Assembly: GCF_000472525.1 (NCBI RefSeq)
Contig: NZ_AWZT01000002.1
Location: 315,627 to 379,626 of the forward strand
Source of the DNA: Paraburkholderia dilworthii
GTDB lineage: Bacteria > Pseudomonadota > Gammaproteobacteria > Burkholderiales > Burkholderiaceae
DNA length: 64,000 nt
Direction: 5' to 3'
This document shows positions 51,588 to 59,356 of this stretch, one piece after another. The notes under the pieces are model-generated. The model saw nothing but the letters and a program-made list of their open reading frames with translations, was not told the DNA's origin and made no database searches. The position numbers and the translations under genes are program-made. Position 1 is the first letter of the stretch. Every line of letters starts with the position of its first letter.

Positions 51588-52502
51588 TCAACCGGCGTTT
51601 CTCGTCCGAAGACGGCACACGGCCATGAGCGCCAGCAGGTTCGGATCGCGCTCGCGTGCCCGCAGAAAACTGACGCCAATCGTCTGGCGCATCATGTATT
51701 GCGGTTTGAGCGCGATGAACTGCACCTTCTCACCGAACACGCCTCGCACGCGGCCAGGCAACAGCGTATAGCCGACGCCTCCGCTTACCAGGTTCATCAG
51801 CGAGTAGATATCGCCCACTCGCATCGTCACGTTGGGCGTGAACTCCGCGACGCGAAATGCTTCCTGAAAGCCGTGATAAGTAGCAAACCCTTCGCCGAGC
51901 GAGACGAAGGTTTCGTCGCGGCAGTCGCGCAGATCGACGGCTTCGAGATTTGCATAGGGCGAATTCGCGGGCGCCGCGAAGAAAATGTCGTCTTCGAAAA
52001 GCGGAATCGATTCGACCTCGGGCTCCGCATCGGGCAACGCCATCAGCGCCGCATCGATAGCGCCCTGCTTGAGCTTCTCGATCAGCTCGGCATTCGGGCC
52101 GAGCACGAGTTCGACCTGAAGCGTCGGCCGCCGCACCTTGAGGTCCACGACGATGCCCGGCACGGTCCTGATGGTCAGCGAATAAAGCGAGCCGATCTTC
52201 AGGCGATCCGACGAATAGCCCGCGGCCTCACGCGTCGCGCGGATGCCGTCGGACATCAGCGTGATGACTTCCTGCGCGACGTCGGCGAGCATTTGCGCCG
52301 CATCGGTCGATTTCAGATTCCGGCCTTCATGGCGAAAGAGCGCGCAGCGCACGCCTTGTTCGAGCGAATGCAGCGCGCGATGCACGCTGACCGTACTCAC
52401 GTTCAGCGCCTCAGCCGCCTTGGCGAGACTGCCGGTCTGCATGAATGCGAGCAGCACTTCCAGTTTGCGGAAGGTGATCTCGTCGTCGATTCGGTCGCGC
52501 AT
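51588..52502 (-). CDS. LysR-family malonate-utilisation regulator (MdcR-like)
   Basis: A 304-residue LysR protein. Its N-terminal HTH, DDEITFRKLEVLLAFMQTGSLAKAAEALNVSTVSVHRALHSLEQGVRCALFRHEGRNL, is the distinctive form of the malonate-utilisation regulators (SxVSVHRA in the recognition helix). The effector domain carries KIGSLYSLTIRTVPGIV and LVLGPNAELIEKL. It is convergent with madLM, so it would act on their promoter at a distance. The link to malonate rests on family resemblance plus location. Confidence 0.87.
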   Translation of the reverse strand: MRDRIDDEITFRKLEVLLAFMQTGSLAKAAEALNVSTVSVHRALHSLEQGVRCALFRHEGRNLKSTDAAQMLADVAQEVITLMSDGIRATREAAGYSSDRLKIGSLYSLTIRTVPGIVVDLKVRRPTLQVELVLGPNAELIEKLKQGAIDAALMALPDAEPEVESIPLFEDDIFFAAPANSPYANLEAVDLRDCRDETFVSLGEGFATYHGFQEAFRVAEFTPNVTMRVGDIYSLMNLVSGGVGYTLLPGRVRGVFGEKVQFIALKPQYMMRQTIGVSFLRARERDPNLLALMAVCRLRTRNAG

Positions 52503-52610
52503 GTCGAGCTATGGAACGGTCCAAACCGTTAATTATTAGCTCGCGAACGCGTGGGGCAAATAGCGTTAACCCCTCACATCGGCCGGCCGAGCCAGCGCCG
52601 GCGCAATTGC

Positions 52611-52775
52611 TCAGTGACGTTGCTGATGCCGCTGCCAGTACCAGCTGGGTGCCGGGTCCAGTTGCCGCAGGATTTTCGTACGGCGATGTTCTCGCCGATA
52701 GTGGCCCACTGCGAAGATGACTGCGATCACGAGGACCGCGAAACCCATCACGATGCTTACCAGTTCTTGGTTCAT
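52611..52775 (-). CDS. Small single-pass membrane protein (54 residues)
   Basis: The ATG at 52775 starts a 54-residue frame with one clear membrane helix (VSIVMGFAVLVIAVIFAVGHY, residues 6-26) followed by a basic cytoplasmic tail (RREHRRTKILRQL). The positive-inside pattern supports it as real. No family is recognised. It lies between the MdcR-like gene and another small gene on the same strand. Confidence 0.55.
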   Translation of the reverse strand: MNQELVSIVMGFAVLVIAVIFAVGHYRREHRRTKILRQLDPAPSWYWQRHQQRH

Positions 52776-52824
52776 TGCCGCCCTTGAGTCAGTGTTCCGA
52801 TCGTGCAATTGCCGCCCACCGCGT

Positions 52825-53022
52825 TCAGCGTTTGCGTGCCACCGCGTTGAGCATTGAATGACCCGCGCCAGTGACGTGCAGGCGCTGATGCCCGCAAGCG
52901 AGTTGTTCGAGCGCAACGAGTTGGCGTTCAAATAGCGTGTCGAGTTCTTGCCGGCACATATCGATCTGATCGGGCGCGGCCTTGACCAACATCAGCGTGG
53001 CGAACTCCTTGGGACTCAGCAT
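52825..53022 (-). CDS. Small hypothetical soluble protein (65 residues)
   Basis: A 65-residue frame opening MLSPKEFATLMLVKAAPDQIDMCRQELDTLFERQLVAL, which looks like two amphipathic helices, ending AVARKR. No family name is known to me. It starts 49 bases before the small membrane protein gene on the same strand and may be cotranscribed with it. A large inverted repeat lies 41 bases upstream of its start (53063-53097). Confidence 0.55.
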   Translation of the reverse strand: MLSPKEFATLMLVKAAPDQIDMCRQELDTLFERQLVALEQLACGHQRLHVTGAGHSMLNAVARKR

Positions 53023-53062
53023 GGTTGTCTCTCACAATTTTGTATTAATGTAGACGGAAGAA

Positions 53063-53097
53063 CGAATTACCGTATCTTTTTGGTATGCGGTAATTCG
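53063..53097. repeat. Long inverted repeat (palindromic element)
   Basis: CGAATTACCG at 53063-53072 and CGGTAATTCG at 53088-53097 are perfect complements, and the inner bases extend the pairing imperfectly to a T-rich loop. It lies upstream of the leftward small gene in AT-richer DNA and could be a hairpin in its leader or an operator. Confidence 0.65.
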
Positions 53098-53938
53098 GAC
53101 AATCTTTTCGGCGGGTAATGTCGATCCGGCGGCAATGCGCCGGGGTGATTATTCTAAACTGAAAGGTATAGGTCGCAGCGAACGAATAATCGATTGACAA
53201 CGCTGCGCCGATAGGGTGCGTTTAAACATATGATATGCCGTACAGCGCGTGATCGCCGCTATCGCAGGGCGCCGAGCCGCATGACGACGATAACCTGAAG
53301 GGCTAGCGTCCTACGCTATTTTATTAACGAACCGATTGGTTCAAAACAAACAAATTCTCCGAATTAGAAGACGTCGAAATTCCAATTCCGTGTCAATTCT
53401 TTTTCGAATTCGACCCAGCTTGCTTGAATTTGCTCAACGAGCTCTCGAGATAATTCTCCCGGCGCGAATATTCGCGGTTCCTGAATTTGCGCTAATAGCT
53501 GTGGACGCCATTGAGTCTTGTAGCCGCTGTTGAGCACCAGCTAGCTGCCGGGATTGAGCGAGCCGATCCAGCGAGCCTCCGACGCTTTCAAATGCGCTCG
53601 CAACCGGCCTTACCACTTTGACCAAATACAAGCAAAATTCAGGGAATACCCGTAGATAAACTTCACCAACAGGCTTCCAGAGCTCCGTACTTACCCTCGA
53701 ATGCCCAAAGTGGCTTGACCAATTTCGGCGAGGCGCCCTATTCTACGCTCAACAAAGCTACCGCTCCTGCACCAGTTTCCGGTCTCGCAAACAGACCGGC
53801 GGATTCTCACGCACGGTCTCGCTTTCAGTGACAGCGGGCGGCCGCTGCGCTGCTCCGTGCGCGGTCGGAACAGCGCCGATGCGTACGATGTTGTGTCCAC
53901 GTTAGCTCGAGATAAAACCCTATACAGGTCATTCAGTC
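53098..53938. other. Long gene-free region, partly AT-rich
   Basis: About 840 bases with no supported gene. The part from about 53150 to 53480 is visibly richer in A and T than the rest of the window. The final stretch holds the promoter region of the sugar-acid operon. The base-composition shift hints at acquired or decayed DNA. Confidence 0.5.
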
Positions 53939-54949
53939 ATGCTCACAGTTGTCTGCGAAAAGCCCGGCACGCTTCAATCGGAAACGCGCTCGATTCCCGA
54001 ACGCGGGGCGGGCGAAGTATTGCTCAGGGTCAGGCGCGTCGGCGTTTGCGGAACCGACATGCATATCTTCACGGGGAATCAGCCGTACCTCGAATACCCA
54101 CGCGTGATGGGCCACGAACTATCGGCCACGGTCGAGGCAGCCGATGCGGATTCCGGCGTGGCTGCGGGCGATGCCGTCTACGTCATGCCTTATCTGTCGT
54201 GCGGCAAATGCATCGCTTGCCGCAACGGCAAGACTAACTGCTGCGTGAACATCAAGGTACTCGGGGTTCATCGTGACGGCGCAATGACCGAATATCTGAG
54301 CGTGCCCGCTCAATTCGTTCGCAAAGCGGACGGCGTTACGCTCGATCAGGCTGCAATGGTCGAATTCCTTGCGATTGGCGCGCACGCTGTCCGACGCGCA
54401 GACGTCAGCGCTGGACAGCGCGTGCTGGTCGTCGGCGCGGGCCCGATCGGCATGGCTGCGATGATCTTCGCGGGGCTTCGCGGCGCAACAGTCACCGCGC
54501 TCGATTCGAGGGCCGATCGCTTGAGCTTCTGTTCCGGGAAGATCGGCGTGGCCGCGTGCGTCACGGTCGGCAACGCAGACGTAGAAGCGCTTAGCGAGCT
54601 CACAGGCGGCGAGTTCTTCGACGTCGTCTTCGATGCAACCGGCAACGCGGAGGCCATGCGCCGCGGCTTCGAATTCATCGCGCACGGCGGAAAGTATGTG
54701 CTGATCTCCGTCGTGAAGGACGCCATATCGTTTTCGGATCCGGAGTTCCATAAGCGCGAAGCAACGCTGCTTGGAAGCCGCAACGCAACGCTCGAAGATT
54801 TCGATACGGTTCTCGATGCAATGCGTGCGGGCAAAATCCCCGACGCCGCGTTGAACACGCACCGCTTGCAGTTGTCGTCGCTTGCTACCGATTTTTCGAA
54901 GCTGCTCGAACCGTCGGCAGGCGTCGTGAAAGCTATCGTTGAATGCTGA
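53939..54949 (+). CDS. Zinc-dependent MDR dehydrogenase, L-galactonate 5-dehydrogenase-like
   Basis: A 336-residue medium-chain zinc alcohol dehydrogenase. Catalytic zinc ligands are Cys37 (GVCGTDMH) and His59-Glu60 (MGHE); structural zinc ligands are Cys88, Cys91, Cys94 and Cys102. The NAD-binding motif is VVGAGPIG. It resembles LgoD, which oxidises L-galactonate to D-tagaturonate. The neighbours encode the next two enzymes from tagaturonate (UxaB- and UxaA-like) and an MFS carrier, which supports that role over a generic alcohol dehydrogenase. First gene of the operon; uxaB-like follows after 16 bases. Confidence 0.86.
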   Translation: MLTVVCEKPGTLQSETRSIPERGAGEVLLRVRRVGVCGTDMHIFTGNQPYLEYPRVMGHELSATVEAADADSGVAAGDAVYVMPYLSCGKCIACRNGKTNCCVNIKVLGVHRDGAMTEYLSVPAQFVRKADGVTLDQAAMVEFLAIGAHAVRRADVSAGQRVLVVGAGPIGMAAMIFAGLRGATVTALDSRADRLSFCSGKIGVAACVTVGNADVEALSELTGGEFFDVVFDATGNAEAMRRGFEFIAHGGKYVLISVVKDAISFSDPEFHKREATLLGSRNATLEDFDTVLDAMRAGKIPDAALNTHRLQLSSLATDFSKLLEPSAGVVKAIVEC

Positions 54950-54965
54950 AGCACGGGAACCGAGC

Positions 54966-56099
54966 ATGACAAACACGCCTTGTCCGATTCTTCAGTTCGG
55001 CACGAGCCGATTCTTGCAGGCGCATGTCGACCTGTTCGTTTGCGAAGCCGCGCGTCGCAATCCGGATGACGCACTCGGTAAGATCGCGATGGTGCAGACC
55101 ACGACGAGCGCACAAAGTCGCGCACGTATCGACGCAATCCGTAGTAACGCGCGCTATCCTGTTCGCATTCGCGGCTTGCACCGGAAGGAAACCGTTGACG
55201 TGACCATCGAGTGCGATAGCGTTGCGCAAGCGCTGCACGCTGACGACGACTGGTCAGCATTGCTCGAACGCATCCGCGAAGAAGTACACGTGATCGTTTC
55301 GAATACCGCGGACAACGGCTATGCGCTCTTTGCCGAAGATACCGCTTCCATGCTTGACGGCCGCGTAGCGCCGCGCGGCTTCGCGTCGAAACTGGTGGTT
55401 CTGTTACATGAACGCTATCGCGCGGGAGGCCGGACAATCACGCTGCTGCCGTGCGAACTGGTGTCGTGCAACGGCGACGTGTTGCGCGATCTGGTGCTTT
55501 CGGTCGCGCGAGGCTGGCAGATGGAGCCGGGCTTTCTGAGCTACCTGGCGAACGATTGCATCTGGGTGAATTCGCTGGTCGACCGGATCGTCTCCGAAGC
55601 CATCGAGCCGGTCGGCGCGGTGGCCGAGCCTTACGCGTTATGGGCCATCGAGCGTCAGGTCGGCATGGTTTTGCCTTGCAGTCACGAAAGCATCGTCGTT
55701 ACGGACGACCTGGCCCACTACGAACGACTGAAGCTCTTCCTGCTGAACCTCGGTCACACCATGCTCGCGCAATGCTGGCTCGACTCGCGAGGCGAGCCGG
55801 CCGCCACCGTCCTCGACGGCATGGGAAACGAAGCGTGGCGCGCAACGCTAGAATCGACGTGGAATGACGAAGTGCTTCCCGTCTTCGGGGCGCTAGGCCA
55901 GTACGATATTGCCAGCAGGTATCTCGACGATGTGCGAGACCGCTTCAACAATCCGTTCCTCGCGCACCGCCTTGCCGATATTGCCAGCAATCACGAGGCA
56001 AAGAAACAGCGCCGCCTCAAACCTGTCGTCGAACTCGCTCGCGAACTGGGAGTGCGCGTCGAGCAGAAGCGCCTCAAGGCTGCGCTAGCAGGTACATAG
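54966..56099 (+). CDS. Mannitol dehydrogenase-family oxidoreductase, tagaturonate reductase (UxaB-like)
   Basis: A 377-residue polyol-specific long-chain dehydrogenase expected to reduce D-tagaturonate (or D-fructuronate) to D-altronate (or D-mannonate). The N-terminal ILQFGTSRFLQAHVDLF segment binds NAD, and later LLPCELVSCNGDVLRDLV and KLFLLNLGHTMLAQ are conserved in this group. ATG 54966 follows the first gene closely; an alternative ATG at 54939 overlaps it. Given the altronate dehydratase gene downstream, tagaturonate is the more likely substrate. Confidence 0.84.
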   Translation: MTNTPCPILQFGTSRFLQAHVDLFVCEAARRNPDDALGKIAMVQTTTSAQSRARIDAIRSNARYPVRIRGLHRKETVDVTIECDSVAQALHADDDWSALLERIREEVHVIVSNTADNGYALFAEDTASMLDGRVAPRGFASKLVVLLHERYRAGGRTITLLPCELVSCNGDVLRDLVLSVARGWQMEPGFLSYLANDCIWVNSLVDRIVSEAIEPVGAVAEPYALWAIERQVGMVLPCSHESIVVTDDLAHYERLKLFLLNLGHTMLAQCWLDSRGEPAATVLDGMGNEAWRATLESTWNDEVLPVFGALGQYDIASRYLDDVRDRFNNPFLAHRLADIASNHEAKKQRRLKPVVELARELGVRVEQKRLKAALAGT

Positions 56100-56188
56100 C
56101 CAGCCCTGGCCGGTTCCTTGCTGCCTTATTAAAACAGGCGGCCCAGCTCGAATCGAGTGGCCGTCACCAAAAGTGAAAGGAGACGAAA

Positions 56189-57475
56189 ATGCGCAACATG
56201 CGTTGGATGGTGATATTGCTGTGCTTTCTTGCGATCGCGATCAACTACGTCGACCGCGCGAATATGGCCGTCGCGGCGCCGGCCATCGAGAAAGCTCTGG
56301 ACATTGGTCCCGCTCAAATGGGTCTTATCCTGAGCGGCTTCTTCTGGACTTACGCATTGATGCAAATGCCGTTCGGCTGGTTCGTCGATCGCGTCGGTGC
56401 GCGCATCGCATTGCCGCTCGCGGTTGGCTGGTGGTCGCTTTTCACGGCGCTGACAGCGGCGGCGACGAGCGTGGGCGCCATGTTCGGTTGCCGTCTGCTG
56501 CTAGGCATCGGCGAAGCCGGCGCCTATCCTTCGTGCGCGAAGCTCGTGAGCCAATGGTTCAAGCCCGCACAACGCGCGCTCGCCACGAGCATCTTCGACA
56601 GCGGATCGCGCGTCGGCTCGGCACTGTCCATCCCCGTGGTGGCGCTCATCATCAGTGGGCTCGGCTGGGAAGCGTCGTTCGTCATCACGGGCGTGGTCGG
56701 CTTTGTCTGGGTTCTCGGATGGTTTCTGATCTACCGGAATCCCTCGCGCGGCGACCTGACCGGCGAGTCCGATGCGGCTGCCCCGCAAGGCGCCGTCCCC
56801 GCGCGAAAGGTTCCGTGGCTTTCTCTCTTCAGGCACCGTACGCTGTGGGGCATGATGCTCGGCTTCTTCTGCCTGAACTTCGTCATCTATTTCTTCATTA
56901 CCTGGTTTCCCAGCTATCTCGTTCAGACGCGCGGTTTTTCGCTGAAGTCGCTCGGCACACTCGGCATGATTCCGGCGTTGATGGCGATTCCGAGCGGCTG
57001 GCTCGGCGGCTTCGTTTCCGACGCGCTGTATCGCCGCGGCTGGAGTCTTACCAAGTCCCGCAAAACCTGCATGGTCGGCGGCATGCTGCTTTCGTCGGTC
57101 ATCACGCTATGCGCATTCACGACGAACATCTACCTGATGCTCGCCTTTTTTGGCATTGCCTATGGCAGCCTCGCATTCGCAGCCGCGAGCATCTGGTCGC
57201 TGCCTGCTGACGTCGCTCCGTCGCCCGATCACGTCGCCTCTATCGGCGGCATCCAGAACTTTGCGTCCAATTGCGCCGGCATTGTCATTACCACTTTCAC
57301 CGGCCTGATGGTTTCGCTGACGCACGGCTCGTTCACGATTCCGCTGTGCGTGGCGGGAGGCTTCTGCATACTCGGCGCGTTCAGCTATCTGGTGATTGTG
57401 AAAAAGATCGAGCCGTTGCCAGTCGGCGGCGATGCGAGCGACGCCGCGCGCAGCCGCGCTCATTCACCGGTATGA
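56189..57475 (+). CDS. MFS sugar-acid transporter (ACS family, GudP/ExuT/LgoT-like)
   Basis: A 428-residue carrier with 12 hydrophobic helices. The N-terminal INYVDRANMAVAAPAIEKAL and helix 2-4 pattern MQMPFGWFVDRVGARIALPLAVGWW are hallmarks of hexuronate, glucarate and galactonate importers of the ACS family. Its stop overlaps the next gene's start (ATGA), linking it to the altronate dehydratase. It presumably imports the operon's starting substrate by proton symport. Confidence 0.9.
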   Translation: MRNMRWMVILLCFLAIAINYVDRANMAVAAPAIEKALDIGPAQMGLILSGFFWTYALMQMPFGWFVDRVGARIALPLAVGWWSLFTALTAAATSVGAMFGCRLLLGIGEAGAYPSCAKLVSQWFKPAQRALATSIFDSGSRVGSALSIPVVALIISGLGWEASFVITGVVGFVWVLGWFLIYRNPSRGDLTGESDAAAPQGAVPARKVPWLSLFRHRTLWGMMLGFFCLNFVIYFFITWFPSYLVQTRGFSLKSLGTLGMIPALMAIPSGWLGGFVSDALYRRGWSLTKSRKTCMVGGMLLSSVITLCAFTTNIYLMLAFFGIAYGSLAFAAASIWSLPADVAPSPDHVASIGGIQNFASNCAGIVITTFTGLMVSLTHGSFTIPLCVAGGFCILGAFSYLVIVKKIEPLPVGGDASDAARSRAHSPV

Positions 57476-59028
57476 ACACCATGTCGAGTCAATCAATGCA
57501 ATTCAATCCCGCTGTCATTCGTCTGCACGCAAACGACGATGTGGTGATCGCAACGCGACAGCTGATGTCGGGCGCGCGCATCGCGTCGGAGGACCTCGTG
57601 GTCGCCGGACTCATTCCGCCCGGCCACAAGATCGCGACACGCGCTATCGCTGCCGGTGAGCCCGTCAAACGCTACAACCAGATCATCGGAATAGCGACCG
57701 AGCCGATCCAGCGTGGCCAGCACGTCCACGTTCACAACCTCGGCATGGCAGAGTTTGCGCGCGCTCACGAGTTCGGCGTCGCGGTGCATCCGACTGAATA
57801 CGCCGCCCAACCCGCGACTTTCATGGGTATCCGCCGCGACGATGAACGAGTTGCAACGCGCAACTTCATCGGCGTATTGACGAGCGTGAACTGCTCGGCC
57901 ACCGTCGCGCGCGCCATTGCCGATCACTTCCGGCGCGACGTGAATCCGCACGCGCTCGCCGACTATCCAAATGTCGACGGTGTGATCGCGTTGACGCACG
58001 GACTCGGCTGCGGCATCGATACGCTCGGCGAAGGTCTTGCGGTTTTGCGGCGCACGCTTGCCGGATATGCGGTTCATCCGAACTTCCACTCGGTGCTGTT
58101 CGTCGGACTCGGCTGCGAGACCAACCAGATAGCCGGCGTGCTCGAATCCGCCGGATTGAAGGACACGGAGCAGTTGCGCAGCTTTACGATTCAGGATTCC
58201 GGCGGATCGAAGAAGACGATCGAGCGCGGCATCGCGCTGGTGAAGGAAATGCTCGCCGATGCCAACCGTGTGGCGCGCGAGCCCTTGCCCGCGTCGCATC
58301 TGATCGTCGGTCTGCAATGCGGCGGATCCGACGGATATTCCGGCATCTCAGCCAATCCCGCGCTGGGTGCAGCGGTGGATCGCCTGGTGCGTCACGGCGG
58401 CACGGCGATTCTCTCCGAGACGCCCGAAGTGTATGGCGCGGAACATCTGCTCACGCGTCGCGCCGTCAGTCGCGCGGTCGGCGAAAAGCTGCTGGCGCGC
58501 ATTGCCTGGTGGGAAGAATATTGCGCGAGAAACGGCGCGGCGCTCGACAACAATCCCTCTGCGGGAAACAAGGTCGGCGGCTTGACGACGATACTCGAGA
58601 AGTCGCTTGGCGCCGTTGCCAAGGGCGGCACGACGAATCTCGTCGACGTGTATCAGTACGCCGAGCGCATCGACGCTAAGGGATTCGTTTTCATGGATTC
58701 GCCCGGTTACGATCCGGTGTCCGCGACGGGCCAGGTCGCGGCGGGCGCGAACCTGATCTGCTTCACGACGGGTCGCGGTTCGGCCTATGGCTGCGCGCCC
58801 TCGCCTTCGCTAAAGCTCGCGACGAATACCGCGCTGTGGGAACGGCAGGAAGATGACATCGACATCAATTGCGGCGGCGTAATCGATGGGTCCGCGTCGA
58901 TTGAACAACTCGGAGAAGTCATTTTCACGCGCATGCTCGAATGCGCGTCCGGTGTGCCGTCGAAGAGCGAAGTGAACGGCTATGGACAAAGCGAATTCGT
59001 GCCGTGGCAGTTGGGCGTGATCACCTGA
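57472..59028 (+). CDS. Altronate/galactarate dehydratase (UxaA-like)
   Basis: A 518-residue lyase of the UxaA/GarD family. The N-terminal SAF-like domain (about residues 10-95; IPPGHKIATRAIAAGEPVKRYNQIIG) is fused to the catalytic UxaA domain (THGLGCGI, GLQCGGSDGYSGISANPALG, EVYGAEHLL, DSPGYDPVSATGQVAAGANL). It dehydrates D-altronate to 2-keto-3-deoxygluconate, needing iron or another divalent metal. It is the last gene of the operon. KDG would go to enzymes encoded elsewhere. Confidence 0.92.
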   Translation: MNTMSSQSMQFNPAVIRLHANDDVVIATRQLMSGARIASEDLVVAGLIPPGHKIATRAIAAGEPVKRYNQIIGIATEPIQRGQHVHVHNLGMAEFARAHEFGVAVHPTEYAAQPATFMGIRRDDERVATRNFIGVLTSVNCSATVARAIADHFRRDVNPHALADYPNVDGVIALTHGLGCGIDTLGEGLAVLRRTLAGYAVHPNFHSVLFVGLGCETNQIAGVLESAGLKDTEQLRSFTIQDSGGSKKTIERGIALVKEMLADANRVAREPLPASHLIVGLQCGGSDGYSGISANPALGAAVDRLVRHGGTAILSETPEVYGAEHLLTRRAVSRAVGEKLLARIAWWEEYCARNGAALDNNPSAGNKVGGLTTILEKSLGAVAKGGTTNLVDVYQYAERIDAKGFVFMDSPGYDPVSATGQVAAGANLICFTTGRGSAYGCAPSPSLKLATNTALWERQEDDIDINCGGVIDGSASIEQLGEVIFTRMLECASGVPSKSEVNGYGQSEFVPWQLGVIT

Positions 59029-59356
59029 AGGAAGCAGCGGCACCGGTTGCCGCTCGCGCGATCCTGCGGCGCCGCGAACGCTCGGGGCGCGAGGGGCCGC
59101 GCAAACGCGCCGGGCGCGGGTTCGCCGCATGCCGCTGCTGTGTGCCCACGTCGCCGCTCGAAGCGGGGGACGTGGCGGGGCCGGTCTTGTCGTCGCCCTT
59201 GAATGCAACGTTCAGGTCGATTGTACGAAGCATCGTTTGAAGTCTTTTGATCATCGCAGCAGAGATTCCTCATCAGGCATTTGCACTCGCGGCAGGCTCA
59301 CCATGACGCATGGCGGCCAGTGCCGCGCGACGCGTAACGACAATTCAAGTGCCAAC
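59029..59356. other. Convergent intergenic region without a gene
   Basis: About 330 bases between the ends of the sugar-acid operon and the nitrate operon. AGCGGCA and TTGCCGCT near 59035-59055 can form a small hairpin just after the dehydratase stop, without a clear T tract. No coding frame is supported. Confidence 0.45.
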
